Positions 36,594 through 45,516 are shown, counted from the stretch's first letter. The stretch: 64,000 bases of DNA from Methylococcus sp. Mc7 (GCF_019285515.1 NZ_CP079095.1:2133501-2197500); one strand, 5' to 3'. The notes: generated by a model from the sequence alone, not told the origin. Numbers and translations: made by a program.

Positions 36594-36991
36594 TCGTGGT
36601 GGACACCAACGTCCTGGCCTACCTGTATCTGCCGACGGAGTTCACTCCGCTGGCGGAACGGCTTCTGGAGCACGAGCCGGACTGGGTTGCCCCCCTGCTC
36701 TGGCGCAGCGAACTGCGCAACGTGCTCACCCTCTACCTGCGCAGGCGGCTGCTGAACTTCGACCAGGCTTACGCGATACAAACGGAGGCGGAGACGCTCC
36801 TGGCGGATCGGGAATACACCGTCGATTCCTTCGAAGTGCTGCGCCTCGTTGAGGATAGCGAATGCTCAGCCTACGACTGTGAATTCGTGGCCCTGGCCAG
36901 GCGGCTCGCGGTTCCTCTGGTGACCGCCGACCAGAAAGTGCTCAAGAATTTTCCAGGGGTCGCCACTTCCCTCGTCGAGGCCACGCGCTGA
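36590..36991 (+). CDS. vapC: VapC PIN-domain ribonuclease toxin
   Basis: 133 residues. PIN domain with the acidic metal ligands present: VDTNVLAYL (first Asp), WRSELRNVL (Glu), CSAYDCEFVALA (Asp) and LVTADQKVL (last Asp). VapC toxins cleave specific RNAs (tRNA-fMet or rRNA loops) when the antitoxin is degraded. No frameshift or missing acidic residue was seen, so it should be functional. Confidence 0.9.
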   Translation: MIVVDTNVLAYLYLPTEFTPLAERLLEHEPDWVAPLLWRSELRNVLTLYLRRRLLNFDQAYAIQTEAETLLADREYTVDSFEVLRLVEDSECSAYDCEFVALARRLAVPLVTADQKVLKNFPGVATSLVEATR

Positions 36992-37174
36992 ATGGTCTTG
37001 CCCGCCGGGCATCATGCGGATACCTGGGTTGCAGGCAGTCGAGCCTGCAAAGGGGCGTATGAGCCCATATGGAAAACCCTTCGAAAAACGCCGCCCCGAA
37101 GCCCCGTAAAATCGGGAGCTCCAGGGGGCGACGAAAGTCATAAGGCAAACACAGGATTTCAAAAACGCAAAGGC

Positions 37175-37489
37175 ATGAACCATATCGATACATTGATCCG
37201 CTTGATCGACCAAGGCTTTTCGACTCAGGTGATGCTGAAGGACGGAAGCATGATCCTCGGGTTTCGGCCGCACGACATCATCGCCAGGGGCAGCGTGTCG
37301 GCGGGGGTCGTCGTGGCGCGCGGCCTGGTGGGCGGAGAGGACCGGGTCGTTCCTCTGTGCGACGTAGGCGGCGTCTTCAGCGAGCATCCGCGCGAGGCCC
37401 TCACGGCGGACGCAGGGTTTTTCCTGCGCAATCCCGTGCCTCGTGGATGGACCCGGATACACGCCGCAGCCGCCTCCGGCGGTCACTGA
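37175..37489 (+). CDS. Small protein of unknown function
   Basis: 104 residues starting MNHIDTLIRLIDQGF. It is hydrophobic-patterned with the stretch DGSMILGFRPHDIIARGSVSAGVVVARG but has no clear membrane helix, signal or motif. GC content matches the chromosome. I do not recognise it. A 183-bp gap separates it from vapC, containing the hairpin GCAGGC/GCCTGC (around 37032-37050) without a T-run. Confidence 0.45.
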   Translation: MNHIDTLIRLIDQGFSTQVMLKDGSMILGFRPHDIIARGSVSAGVVVARGLVGGEDRVVPLCDVGGVFSEHPREALTADAGFFLRNPVPRGWTRIHAAAASGGH

Positions 37490-37599
37490 TCGGCTCCGCT
37501 TCGGCGGGGTTCGGGGCGGGGCGGCGCAGAGCTGCCGGGCGGCTTTCAGTCGCTGGTTCCTGGGGAGGTTTCTTTCCCGCGCTTCGAGGGCGCAAGACG

Positions 37600-38436
37600 T
37601 CACCACTCCTTTTCCCGCTTCCGGACCGCGTCGTAGATCATTTCCATGGCCGCGGGAAACGGCAGCGAGAGATTCCAGAATTCCGGAAAATCGCCGCCTT
37701 TCCGGATCAACAAGGCGGGCACGGTGGTCGTAGCCGGAGTTTCCGGCAGTTCGGGCAGGCGTTTCGGGGCATCCCAGAACGCTCCGGGGGCGCAGGTTCC
37801 CGGCGGAGGGGCAGGCTGCGGGCGGGTGAAATAGGCATCCACGACCCGCAGCCCTTCCTCCCGTTCGGCGTCTCGAGCCTGCGCCAGCACCTTGCCCAAA
37901 GGCGTCTGGCGCAGTTGCTCGAACAGGCTCGCGCGCGGCAGGCCGCGCAATTCGAACAACAGGAAAGGGTCCTGGTCGAGCTGCGCCGAAAGCAGATAAC
38001 AGAGGCCGGCGATGTGCTTGCAGGGATTCTGGTAGTCCGGGCAGGAGCAGCGGGTCTTGAAGTCCTTCGCGCTATGGGGCAGCAGGTGCAGGTCGAGCAG
38101 CTCGAACGGCTTCTCGATGTTTTCCGGCATCTCGTTCAACAGCAATCGCGAGACGAAAGCGGCGCGGGAGCCCAGGTGGCGGACGAGCAGCGCCCAGTCG
38201 CTGTCGCGGATGGGGCTGAGCGACAGCGCCGTGTCGTAAGTGGGTTCCTGGTATATGCCGTAATAGGGGTTCGCGTTGCCGCGAATCCTGGCCGAGACCT
38301 CGCCCTTCTTCAGTTGCCATGACTTGATGCGGTCGCTGCCGGCATAGCTGCGGCCGCGGGCGAGGCGGGCGGCATCGGTGAAGCGTTCGAGGGCGGCGAT
38401 GAAGCGCTGTCCCCACCAGGTGCGAATGGCTCGCAT
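37600..38436 (-). CDS. SWIM zinc-finger protein
   Basis: 278 residues. The SWIM zinc finger reads CSCPDYQNPCKHIAGLCYLL (about residues 130-149), the C-x-C-x(n)-C-x-H pattern. The N-terminal part (about 1-125) contains SYAGSDRIKSWQLKKGEVSARI. In bacteria such proteins are typically encoded beside SNF2-family helicases, and here the SNF2 gene ends 20 bases upstream on the same strand, so they probably work together on DNA or RNA (inference). Confidence 0.87.
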   Translation of the reverse strand: MRAIRTWWGQRFIAALERFTDAARLARGRSYAGSDRIKSWQLKKGEVSARIRGNANPYYGIYQEPTYDTALSLSPIRDSDWALLVRHLGSRAAFVSRLLLNEMPENIEKPFELLDLHLLPHSAKDFKTRCSCPDYQNPCKHIAGLCYLLSAQLDQDPFLLFELRGLPRASLFEQLRQTPLGKVLAQARDAEREEGLRVVDAYFTRPQPAPPPGTCAPGAFWDAPKRLPELPETPATTTVPALLIRKGGDFPEFWNLSLPFPAAMEMIYDAVRKREKEW

Positions 38437-38455
38437 GGCGTGTCCTCCCGATCCT

Positions 38456-41400
38456 TCAGTCGTCCAGGATAGTGGCGCGGTTCAAGGCGATGAGCTTCTT
38501 GAACGCGTCGTTGTCGAGCTGGGCCAGCCAGGATTCGTCACTGCCGACGATGGCTCCGGCCATGCGCTTCTTGTCTTCGATCATCTGGTCGATGCGCTCT
38601 TCCAGGGTGCCCAGGGTGAGGAATTTGTGCACGAATACGTTGCGGGTCTGGCCGATGCGGAAGGCGCGGTCGGTGGCCTGATCCTCCACCGCGGGGTTCC
38701 ACCAGCGGTCGAAATGGAAGACGTGATTGGCGCGGGTGAGGGTGATGCCGACGCCGCCTGCCTTGAGCGAGAGCACGAACACCGCCGGCGGCGTCTGCGG
38801 GTCCTGGAAGCGGGCGATCATCTGCTCCCGCTTCTGGCGCGAGGTGCCGCCGTGCAGATAGTAGGTCTGACAGTCCAGGTGCGTTTTCAAATGCCGTTCC
38901 AGCCGCTCGCCGATCTCGGTGAACTGTGTGAAGACCAGTGCGCTTTCCCCTTCCGCCAGGACGTCGCCCAGCATGTCGGCCAAGCGCTCCAGCTTGTGCG
39001 AGCGCTGGGGGTCGAACGGGCTGTCGTCCTGCAGAAACTGCGCCGGATGGTTGCAAATCTGCTTGAGCCTCATGAGCGTGGACAGCATCAGGCCCTGGCG
39101 CTGAATGCCTTCGCTGGCTTCCAACTGCTTCTCCACGTCGCGCACCACCGCCTCGTACAGCGAGGCTTGCTCCCGGCTGAGGTTGCAGTATTGCTTGTTC
39201 TCCACCTTGTCGGGCAGGTCCTTGATGATGGCGGGATCGGTCTTCACGCGGCGCAGGATGAACGGCTCGACCAGGCGCCGGAGCTGCGCCGACCTGGCCG
39301 GGTCGTGGTCGCGCTGGATCGGCGTTTCGTAGTGTTTGCGAAAAGCCGCCTGCCTGCCCAGATAGCCGGGATTGAGGAAATTGAAGATCGACCACAGATC
39401 GAGCAGCCGGTTTTCCACCGGGGTGCCGGTGAGCGCCAGCCGCGAACCGGCGTCCAGCTTGAGGATGGCCTTGGTCTGCTTGGCTTCGGGATTCTTGATG
39501 TTCTGAGCCTCGTCCAGCACCAGGCGATGCCAGCGCACCGCGGACAGCAGCGCCGAATCCCGCAGCGCCAGGGCGTAGGAGACGATGACTACATCCTGGT
39601 CGAGGGCGGCAGCGGCAAAGGCTTGGGGATTCTTGCAGCGTTCGGCGCCGTGATGGACCAGGGTTTGCAGTTGAGGGGCGAAGCGTTCGATTTCCTTGCG
39701 CCAGTTTCCCAGGACCGAGGTCGGTGCAACCAACAGGGTGGGGGCGGGGCGGCCTGCCTGTGCTCTTTCGTGGAGCAGACGGGCGATGACCTGGATGGTC
39801 TTGCCCAGGCCCATGTCGTCGGCCAGACAGCCGCTCAGCTTGAGCGATTCCAGGAAGGCCAGCCAAGCCACGCCGCGCTTCTGATAGTCCCGCAACTGGG
39901 CCCGCAGACCCGGAGGGTCGTCGATCGGCTCCAGCCGGCTGTGATCGCGCAGCTTGTCGAGCATGGCGGCGAGGGCGTCAGTGGGGTCGATTTCGAAGAC
40001 ATCGTCCTCGTCCGCGGTGCGGTGCAGCATCGCCTGCACATCCAGGTTCTCACCGGCCTCGCCCTCCTTTTTCCAGAACGCCAGCATCTCCGCCATGCGA
40101 TCCTTGTCGAGCACGACCCACTGGCCGCGAAACTGCACCAGCGGGGTCTTGGCTTCGACCAGCCGGGCCCATTCTTCGGGGGCCACCGTTTCGCCGCCCA
40201 GGGTCAGCTCGTAGCGGAATTCCAGCAGTTCGTCCAGGCTCAGGTCCGCGCGCTTGGCGGCGGCGCTGGCCTTCTTGCCGGCAGGCGAAGATCGCATCCG
40301 CAGCTTGGCGCGGCGGCGTCCCTGCGGGGTCCACCAGGCGGGCACGATCACCCGGAAACCGGCGTCTTCCAGTATCCAGGAGGTTTCGGTCAGGAAGGCG
40401 AAGGCCTCTTCCAGCGACAGGACCATGCCAGTGGGTCGCGCGGTATCCAGGGCATCCCACAGGGCGGGATAGATACGGGCCATCTGGCCCAGATCGGTGA
40501 GCAGATCGGTCTCGAAAGTTGGCCCGAACTCGCGGCCCAGCGGTTCGCGTTCCCGATCCGGCAGCGGCCAATACTCGGCCAGGGGAATCCGCAGGGAAGG
40601 ATCGCGCCGCGACCAGGCCAGGAATTCCAGCGGCCAGTGCTCCGGTGCTTCGGCGGCGGGTTCATGGACCTGCAGCGCGAGCTGAAACGAACGCGTACCG
40701 CCGCTGCCGGCGACCCGTCGACGCCATTTCGTCCATTGCTCGGCCACTGTCGGGTCCGTGGCCGCCAGCCAGGGCGCTCTCCTGGGAGCGACGCAGGCCT
40801 CGGGCAGGAAGCTGGACTGGAGCTTTTTCAGCGCGGCCTGGGTCAACTGCGCTCTCCCGATGGCTTGGTGCAGCATCACTTCGGCGCAATGACGCAGGAT
40901 AGAAGCCGCTTCATACCCCGGCGCGGCGGCGGGCGGCATGCACTCGGCCGCTTCAACCAACAGGCGATCGTAGGCGTCGGAAAGAAATTCCCAGCCGGGA
41001 TGAAATGCGTAGGCCGATCCGTCCTTGCTCCGGCGGCAACGCATGGCCGGGACGTATTGGTCCTTCAGCAACAACGACCTGAGCGACTGGGTAAAAAAAT
41101 ACCAGAACAGAAAATCCTGGCCCGGCCGGACGTCCCCGCCCTGGACGAGCAGGCGGTAATGCAGTTCGTTGATGGTCTGGATCGGAGCCGACGGGAGGCG
41201 GAAGCAATCGACTTTCCAGGCCGCCCACTCGCTCTGTTCGGGCAGCTCCGTTTCGGACAACAGCTCCGGCGAGGGGAGCGGTCCTCCCTCGGCGCTCGGG
41301 AGATACAAGGATTGCGCAGCGCAAAAGCCGGGCGCGAAGGACCGGTCCAGTATCTCGTTGAGCCAGATCAGAAGCGACTTGGCGTAGCGCTGGCGTGGGT

Positions 41401-41521
41401 GACGGCCGGGCTTCCTGGGCTTGGCGGGCTGGACGGTCTCCATCCACAGGAAAAAATGGCCGGGCTGCACAAAATCGTCAGTGACATCGGGTTGCCAAAT
41501 CAGGTGGAGTACGTCAGGCAT
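38456..41521 (-). CDS. SNF2-family DEAD/DEAH-box helicase
   Basis: 1021 residues. The C-terminal half is a complete SNF2 ATPase: LADDMGLGKTIQVIARLL (motif I), VLDEAQNIKNPEAKQ (motif II DEAQ), LTGTPVENRLLDLWSIFNFL (motif III), LVFTQFTEIGERL and HFDRWWNPAVEDQATDRAFRIGQT (motif VI). The N-terminal ~500 residues are variable, without a recognised domain. The pair with the SWIM protein suggests a chromatin-like remodelling or DNA repair role in bacteria, unproven. A long antisense frame over this gene is spurious. Confidence 0.92.
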   Translation of the reverse strand: MPDVLHLIWQPDVTDDFVQPGHFFLWMETVQPAKPRKPGRHPRQRYAKSLLIWLNEILDRSFAPGFCAAQSLYLPSAEGGPLPSPELLSETELPEQSEWAAWKVDCFRLPSAPIQTINELHYRLLVQGGDVRPGQDFLFWYFFTQSLRSLLLKDQYVPAMRCRRSKDGSAYAFHPGWEFLSDAYDRLLVEAAECMPPAAAPGYEAASILRHCAEVMLHQAIGRAQLTQAALKKLQSSFLPEACVAPRRAPWLAATDPTVAEQWTKWRRRVAGSGGTRSFQLALQVHEPAAEAPEHWPLEFLAWSRRDPSLRIPLAEYWPLPDREREPLGREFGPTFETDLLTDLGQMARIYPALWDALDTARPTGMVLSLEEAFAFLTETSWILEDAGFRVIVPAWWTPQGRRRAKLRMRSSPAGKKASAAAKRADLSLDELLEFRYELTLGGETVAPEEWARLVEAKTPLVQFRGQWVVLDKDRMAEMLAFWKKEGEAGENLDVQAMLHRTADEDDVFEIDPTDALAAMLDKLRDHSRLEPIDDPPGLRAQLRDYQKRGVAWLAFLESLKLSGCLADDMGLGKTIQVIARLLHERAQAGRPAPTLLVAPTSVLGNWRKEIERFAPQLQTLVHHGAERCKNPQAFAAAALDQDVVIVSYALALRDSALLSAVRWHRLVLDEAQNIKNPEAKQTKAILKLDAGSRLALTGTPVENRLLDLWSIFNFLNPGYLGRQAAFRKHYETPIQRDHDPARSAQLRRLVEPFILRRVKTDPAIIKDLPDKVENKQYCNLSREQASLYEAVVRDVEKQLEASEGIQRQGLMLSTLMRLKQICNHPAQFLQDDSPFDPQRSHKLERLADMLGDVLAEGESALVFTQFTEIGERLERHLKTHLDCQTYYLHGGTSRQKREQMIARFQDPQTPPAVFVLSLKAGGVGITLTRANHVFHFDRWWNPAVEDQATDRAFRIGQTRNVFVHKFLTLGTLEERIDQMIEDKKRMAGAIVGSDESWLAQLDNDAFKKLIALNRATILDD

Positions 41522-41652
41522 GTGAAAGGGGGAGTGAAGGGCGGCGCGAAATGTTTTGTTACGGATTGAGAAAATTCATCGGGTCGCACCGGTGGTATAG
41601 GGTATCCGAAGTGACATCATCACGTGGCGCAGTTTACGCACCTGAACGGAAG

Positions 41653-42663
41653 TCAGCCACGGGCAACCGATCCAGCGGGCTTACCACCCCCCCTCGGTCC
41701 CCGCTGGAGCACATGCGTGTAGATCATCGTCGTTTTCACGTCGGCGTGTCCCAAGAGCGCCTGCACCGTGCGAATGTCCTGCCCGGATTCCAACAGACGC
41801 GTGGCAAACGAATGGCGCAGGGTATGCGTGCCGGCCGGCTTGGTGATCCCCGCCGCCAACACCGCCCGTTTGATGGCCCGCTGAATGCCCTGTTCGTGGG
41901 CATGGTGACGCCGGCGTACACCCGTGCGCGGATCGGTGGAAAGCTCGCGCCCCGGAAACAGCCAGAACCAGGCGAAGGTTTTACCCTCCTCGGGCTCCTT
42001 GCGCTCCAGCGCATCCGGCAGATGCACGCCGGGCAGAGCGGCCGCCCGGTCCTTTCGCCAAATCGCGCGCACCGTCTCCAAATGGGCTTCCAGGGCCGGC
42101 ACCAGGGAAATCGGCAGCATCGTGCGCCGGTCCTTGTTGCCCTTGCCTACACGAATGATGATTTCCCGCCGGGCGAGATCCACATCCTTCACCCGCAGGC
42201 GCAGGCATTCCATGAGTCGCATTCCGGTGCTGTATAACAAACTCCCCTTCAGCTCGTGCACGCCCTCCAGATTTCCCAGCACCCGGGCCACCTCTTCGGG
42301 CGTGAGCACAGTGGGCAAACGCTGCGGCCGCTTGGCCCGCACCACCTCATCGAGCCACGGCAACTCCACACCCAGCACCTGCTTATACAGAAACAGCAAC
42401 GCCGCCAGGGCCTGGCCCTGGGTGGAGGCGGAAACCTTCCCCTCCACGGCAAGCCAGGAAAGAAAAGCCTCGACCTCCTGGGCGCCCATCTCGCGGGGAT
42501 GGCGTTTGCCGTGGAAAAGGATGTATCGTTTCACCCAGTGAACATAAGCCTGCTCGGTCCGTAAGCTGTAATGCCGCACACGCAAAGCCTCGCGAAGCTG
42601 GTCAAGCAGACGGGGTGGCTTGGGCGTGCGGTTACTTTCGTTTTGCACAGGGGATGGAATCAT
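41653..42663 (-). CDS. intI: Integron integrase (IntI-type tyrosine recombinase)
   Basis: About 336 residues, the normal IntI length. The N-terminal arm-binding region begins [29 protein letters not shown]. The catalytic domain has [13 protein letters not shown] (Arg), [13 protein letters not shown] (His-x-x-Arg) and TTMIYTHVL (Tyr). The integron-specific insertion [27 protein letters not shown] is present, which separates it from XerC/D. It lies on the minus strand, divergent from the cassettes, as in all integrons. The ATG at 42663 is preferred over a TTG at 42675. Confidence 0.93.
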   Translation of the reverse strand: MIPSPVQNESNRTPKPPRLLDQLREALRVRHYSLRTEQAYVHWVKRYILFHGKRHPREMGAQEVEAFLSWLAVEGKVSASTQGQALAALLFLYKQVLGVELPWLDEVVRAKRPQRLPTVLTPEEVARVLGNLEGVHELKGSLLYSTGMRLMECLRLRVKDVDLARREIIIRVGKGNKDRRTMLPISLVPALEAHLETVRAIWRKDRAAALPGVHLPDALERKEPEEGKTFAWFWLFPGRELSTDPRTGVRRRHHAHEQGIQRAIKRAVLAAGITKPAGTHTLRHSFATRLLESGQDIRTVQALLGHADVKTTMIYTHVLQRGPRGGGKPAGSVARG

Positions 42664-42723
42664 GTTGGATGGCAAGCTGTCACGTTACACGGCTCTGGGG
42701 ATGCAGTCGAATTCACGTTGGGC
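42664..42723 (+). other. attI-like site
   Basis: Between the integrase start and the first cassette ORF, the core GTTGGGC (42717-42723) fits the GTTRRRY consensus of an attI recombination point. It lies 54 bases from the integrase ATG and 33 bases before the first cassette ORF, as expected. The cassette promoter Pc would lie in this stretch or in the integrase gene, but no clear -35/-10 pair was picked out. Confidence 0.55.
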
Positions 42724-42755
42724 GTCAAACATCCCTGATCGTGAATGGAGGCTTC

Positions 42756-43247
42756 ATGATTAAGCTAACAAATTCGGTATGCATTAACGTGGCTGCCGAG
42801 GCCGTGTGGGAAAGGCTCGCCGCGCTGGAGGACATACAGCTGTGGTCAGAAGCCGTTCTCTGTTCTACCTGTGATGGGGACGTAGCCCGCGGCGTTGGTG
42901 CGGAGCGCACCTGCGAATTGGCAGGCAATCTGACAATCAAGGAGCGCTGGATTGAATGGGACGAAGGGCGGTCATTCAAATATGAGGGGTTTGGAATACC
43001 ACTCGTTAGGCGAGCAAGCAACCATTGGTCGGTGCATCCGGAAGGCGAGCATCAGGCATTGCTAATGTCGGAAGCCGAGATTGAACTGAAGTGCGGTCTG
43101 CTTGGCAGGCTGCTTGAACCGATTATGATTGTCAGAATGCGGAGAATGGGAGCTCAATCACTCGCCGCCTTCAAGTTTTTGGTTGAGAACGGGCGCCCCT
43201 ATGAGGGCAACCATTCCGAGCTTCCGATGGCTCCAACCACATGCTAA
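42756..43247 (+). CDS. Cassette 1: SRPBCC-family protein
   Basis: 163 residues. The START/SRPBCC (polyketide cyclase-like) pattern is visible: VCINVAAEAVWERLAALEDIQLWS at the N terminus, ERWIEWDEGRSFKYEGFGIP in the middle and a C-terminal long helix (LAAFKFLVENG). Such proteins bind hydrophobic ligands; the ligand here is not predictable. The ATG at 42756 has GGAGG five bases upstream. It is followed by a complete attC (43274-43345), so it is an intact integron cassette. GC content is below the chromosome average. Confidence 0.8.
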   Translation: MIKLTNSVCINVAAEAVWERLAALEDIQLWSEAVLCSTCDGDVARGVGAERTCELAGNLTIKERWIEWDEGRSFKYEGFGIPLVRRASNHWSVHPEGEHQALLMSEAEIELKCGLLGRLLEPIMIVRMRRMGAQSLAAFKFLVENGRPYEGNHSELPMAPTTC

Positions 43248-43273
43248 TGGCAAATGAATCAACCCAAGGAAAC

Positions 43274-43345
43274 GCCCAACACGGCGCTGCACCGGACGGC
43301 AATTCCGCTGCGCTCCATTGCCGCCGGTGAGCTTTGACGTTAGGC
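43274..43345 (+). other. attC recombination site, complete
   Basis: The 72-bp site starts with GCCCAAC (43274-43280) and ends with GTTAGGC (43339-43345). Internally CACCGGACGGCAAT (43290-43303) pairs with ATTGCCGCCGGTG (43317-43329) with one unpaired base, the extrahelical pattern expected of a folded attC. Confidence 0.75.
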
Positions 43346-43376
43346 AATCCATGAGGCCACTACAGTAAGCAATGTG

Positions 43377-43724
43377 ATGAAGAAAGCGCCAAAACTGAGT
43401 CTTCTAGATCGTCTTCGGATGAAGAAGGCGTTGCGTCAACCACCAAAGCTGGGAGTGTGTTGGTACACCGAAGAAGAATGGATCAAAATTAAATCCGAAG
43501 CCATAGACCCTGAAAGATTCGAGGCGACATACCCAGAATGGGAAAGCATGGCAAATAAAGCGTTAGAGGACCTGCGTGAAACTGGGATGAACCCAGTCAA
43601 GGTTATTATCTTGGCAGATGAATTAAGGCAATGGTGCGCAATTCATGGAAAAGAAAATAGCGCTGCATCTAGATCGGCATTTGTTGCAGAGTTGCTCGGT
43701 GAGAAACGAGCAATTATTGCCTAA
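43377..43724 (+). CDS. Cassette 2: protein of unknown function
   Basis: 115 residues, basic N terminus (MKKAPKLSLLDRLRMKKALRQ), then helical with WYTEEEWIKIKSEAIDPERFE and NPVKVIILADELRQWCAIHGKEN. No signal or membrane segment. Low GC compared with the chromosome, typical of an integron cassette. A GTG at 43374 directly precedes the ATG. The attC after it begins normally (GCCTAAC) but its right half is missing, so this cassette is probably immobile. Function not recognised. Confidence 0.6.
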   Translation: MKKAPKLSLLDRLRMKKALRQPPKLGVCWYTEEEWIKIKSEAIDPERFEATYPEWESMANKALEDLRETGMNPVKVIILADELRQWCAIHGKENSAASRSAFVAELLGEKRAIIA

Positions 43725-43783
43725 CATGCGCTTCGAGAGGGACGCTCCAACAGCCGGCTTCGCCGCCTGTCTCCGCGCTGCGC
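43721..43783 (+). other. attC of cassette 2, truncated
   Basis: The left core GCCTAAC (43721-43727) and a stretch typical of attC sites (CTTCGAGAGGGACGCTCCAA) are present, but no matching GTTAGGC is found downstream. The site stops where the IS21-type repeats begin (43784). Confidence 0.55.
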
Positions 43784-43824
43784 ATTCCGGCGAACGTGAC
43801 CGTTGATTCCGGTGATCGTGACCG
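43784..43824. mobile_element. IS21-type terminal-repeat fragment
   Basis: Two similar 19-mers, ATTCCGGCGAACGTGACCG (43784-43802) and ATTCCGGTGATCGTGACCG (43806-43824), differ at two positions and are 22 bases apart. Multiple repeats of this type form the ends of IS21-family (istA/istB) elements, but no transposase is present here, so it is a remnant that interrupted the attC. Confidence 0.45.
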
Positions 43825-43830
43825 CCTGGG

Positions 43831-43920
43831 AAACCGGGGTCAAGGGGAAACCGGGGTCAGGAAACCGGGGTCAGGAAACCGGGGTCAGGAAACCGTGGGA
43901 AACCGGCAAAACCGGGGTCA
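43831..43920 (+). repeat. Tandem AACCGGGGTCA repeats
   Basis: Five exact copies of AACCGGGGTCA (starting at 43832, 43849, 43863, 43877 and 43910) plus two degenerate ones occur in 90 bases, just before the first RAYT-derived element, whose own left end contains the same word. Replication slippage or repeated use of a terminal sequence is likely. Confidence 0.6.
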
Positions 43921-44305
43921 AGTCTTGTCTTTTGACAATACCCACGGCAGCCTTTCGCCATGTCTAGACCTCTACGCATTGAGTTTGCCGGTGGCCTATA
44001 CCACGTAACCTCCCGTGGCGACGGGCGGGAGGCTATTTTCCTGAGCGAGGCGGACAGAGGTTTATTTCTGGGCGTGCTGTCGGAGGTCGTCCGGGATTTC
44101 AATTGGGCAGCGCATGCCTATTGTTTGATGGACAACCACAGATTGCCGCAGCGCATGAACGAGACGAGGCGATTCTCTGTGCCTATGCCAGCGGTGGGTA
44201 CAGCCTGAAGGAGATCGGAGACCATTTCGGTTTACACTACTCCCGGGTGAGCCGCATCTTGAAAAAGCAGCGGATGGCAAAAGAAAAGACCTGACCCTCA
44301 ACGCT
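43910..44305 (+). mobile_element. RAYT-derived element, copy 1 (396 bp)
   Basis: This segment is repeated at 45725-46120 with only two mismatches noticed. Its left end has GGGGTCAAGTCTTGTCTTTTG and its right end AAAAGACCTGACCC, which are imperfect inverted repeats of each other. It encloses a deleted REP-associated transposase gene and has no autonomous coding capacity. Confidence 0.7.
43960..44294 (+). pseudogene. REP-associated tyrosine transposase (RAYT), core deleted
   Basis: The start MSRPLRIEFAGGLYHVTSRGD and AHAYCLMDNH match RAYT (Y1/IS200-like) transposases that act on REP hairpins. After MDNH the frame jumps to the C-terminal end of the family, and the second piece is read in another frame (ERDEAILCAYASGGYSLKEI then GLHYSRVSRILKKQRM). 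The central part with the catalytic tyrosine and most of the fold is gone, so this is an internally deleted, inactive copy. Confidence 0.75.
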
Positions 44306-44349
44306 CTCAACGCTCAACGCTTGAGCAGGCCGCAAGTGTAGATGCTTCG

Positions 44350-45075
44350 CTAGAACTCGAACACCCAGCTTTCTCTTTCCAGTTGCCGTTGCCAAACGAT
44401 CCGGCCGGGGGGCTGAATCAGCAGGTTCCAGGTCTGTTGGTTGTTCCGGAAGGGCTCCGGTGCCGATTTGAAAACTTCAGGCGTCAGCAAGGCCAGGCAG
44501 AATCCGCCGGGATCGCGGACCGATTCGTAGCGGATGGTTTCGATGCCGGCTTCCCGGGCCTTCTCGGCAAGGGCTTGCGTCCCCGCGTACTCGGAGGGGT
44601 GCGTCCAGGCATCCCGGTCGGACGACAGCGGCGGGCGGGAGAGGTCGATCGCCTTGTCGGCCGCGGCAGCGAATTCGAACAGGGTCAGCTCGACGGTGGC
44701 GGAGCGGCCCGAGAGTCCTGCGCTGTCCAGCCAGAACCGGAGCCGCCAGTAACCGCATTCGGCGCAGGCCGTTTTTCTTTCCTCCGCGCCGTAGAACACG
44801 CCGGGATCGGTGCGCCGCCGGAACCGCGACCCGCCCGGCAGCGGCCAATACCGGAACGGTGTCGCCAGCAGCCAGTGCAGGCCTTCGGCGGCGGCGGGGA
44901 GGCGGAGCTTCGCCTCGTCGAGGATGTCTTCCAGCAGCGATTGATCGTCCAGCCTGCCCGCCGCCAGATGCATGGTAGCGACGCGGTGTTGCGCTTCCAC
45001 CGCCCGCCATCCGGTGCCCTGCCAGTGGAAGGACTCAGATGCGAGCGCGATGGGCGTCCAGGTATTCGCAGGCAT
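44350..45075 (-). CDS. RES-domain toxin (NAD-targeting)
   Basis: 241 residues. The RES family fold is indicated by FRRRTDPGVFYGAEERKTACAE, RYESVRDPGGFCLALL and the LWLDSAGL region, with conserved Arg, Glu and Ser around the NAD-binding pocket. RES toxins deplete NAD+. It is preceded by the Xre antitoxin gene on the same strand, overlapping it by 41 bases. No frameshift was seen, so it should be intact. Confidence 0.88.
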   Translation of the reverse strand: MPANTWTPIALASESFHWQGTGWRAVEAQHRVATMHLAAGRLDDQSLLEDILDEAKLRLPAAAEGLHWLLATPFRYWPLPGGSRFRRRTDPGVFYGAEERKTACAECGYWRLRFWLDSAGLSGRSATVELTLFEFAAAADKAIDLSRPPLSSDRDAWTHPSEYAGTQALAEKAREAGIETIRYESVRDPGGFCLALLTPEVFKSAPEPFRNNQQTWNLLIQPPGRIVWQRQLERESWVFEF

Positions 45076-45415
45076 GGATGAGGCCGTCGATGCGTTTGAT
45101 CGTGTCCAGCGGACATTGTCCGTCGAAGGCGCGGTTGGCGGATCTCAGCCAGCTCCGGGCCAATTCGTCGTCGCCGCCGACCAGGGAGGACAGGGAGCGG
45201 TATAGGCGCACGAAGTGGACGGCGAGTTCCCATACCTTGCCGCCTTCGGGCAGGGCGTAACGGCCGTTCAGCAAACGGGAGGCGGTGGGCTGGCTGGCGC
45301 CGATGATGTTTTTCAAATCGCTGGAGCCCACCCCTAAGCGGCGGGCCGATTCGACGACCGCCTGGGTGAGGACGCGGGAGCGGTCTGTAGCGGGGGCGGA
45401 TTCGGGTTGCAGCAT
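45035..45415 (-). CDS. Xre/MbcA-family antitoxin
   Basis: 126 residues. An N-terminal helix-turn-helix (ARRLGVGSSDLKNIIGASQPTASRLLNGRYALP) and the C-terminal toxin-binding (MbcA/ParS/Xre) part with GGKVWELAVHFVRLYRSLSSLVGGDDELARSWL. It neutralises the RES toxin and, with it, likely represses the operon from the palindrome at 45438-45453. Confidence 0.9.
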   Translation of the reverse strand: MLQPESAPATDRSRVLTQAVVESARRLGVGSSDLKNIIGASQPTASRLLNGRYALPEGGKVWELAVHFVRLYRSLSSLVGGDDELARSWLRSANRAFDGQCPLDTIKRIDGLIHACEYLDAHRARI

Positions 45416-45437
45416 GGCGGATACCCTCTCTTATTGA

Positions 45438-45453
45438 TTATTCCTAAGAATAA
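45438..45453 (-). promoter_or_regulatory. Palindromic operator of the RES/Xre operon
   Basis: TTATTCCTAAGAATAA has perfect 6-bp arms (TTATTC/GAATAA) around a 4-base centre. It lies 22 bases upstream of the antitoxin ATG in an AT-rich stretch that probably contains the promoter. Autoregulation by the Xre antitoxin is the expected use. Confidence 0.5.
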
Positions 45454-45477
45454 CAATGCCGCATATTAAATGCAATG

Positions 45478-45516
45478 AATAAAATTGTTCCGGCCAGGAA
45501 GGGGGCCGGCCGGAAC
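45478..45516 (-). terminator. Intrinsic terminator of the creD remnant
   Basis: On the minus strand GTTCCGGCC (45516-45508) and GGCCGGAAC (45495-45487) form a 9-bp stem, followed by the U-rich AATTTTATT. It lies directly downstream of the creD fragment, so the fragment carries its native terminator. Confidence 0.6.

Noticed and set aside
38378..41569. A 1063-codon open frame on the plus strand
   Set aside because: It lies entirely antisense to the SNF2 helicase and encodes a low-complexity, motif-free product. It is a by-product of the high GC content.
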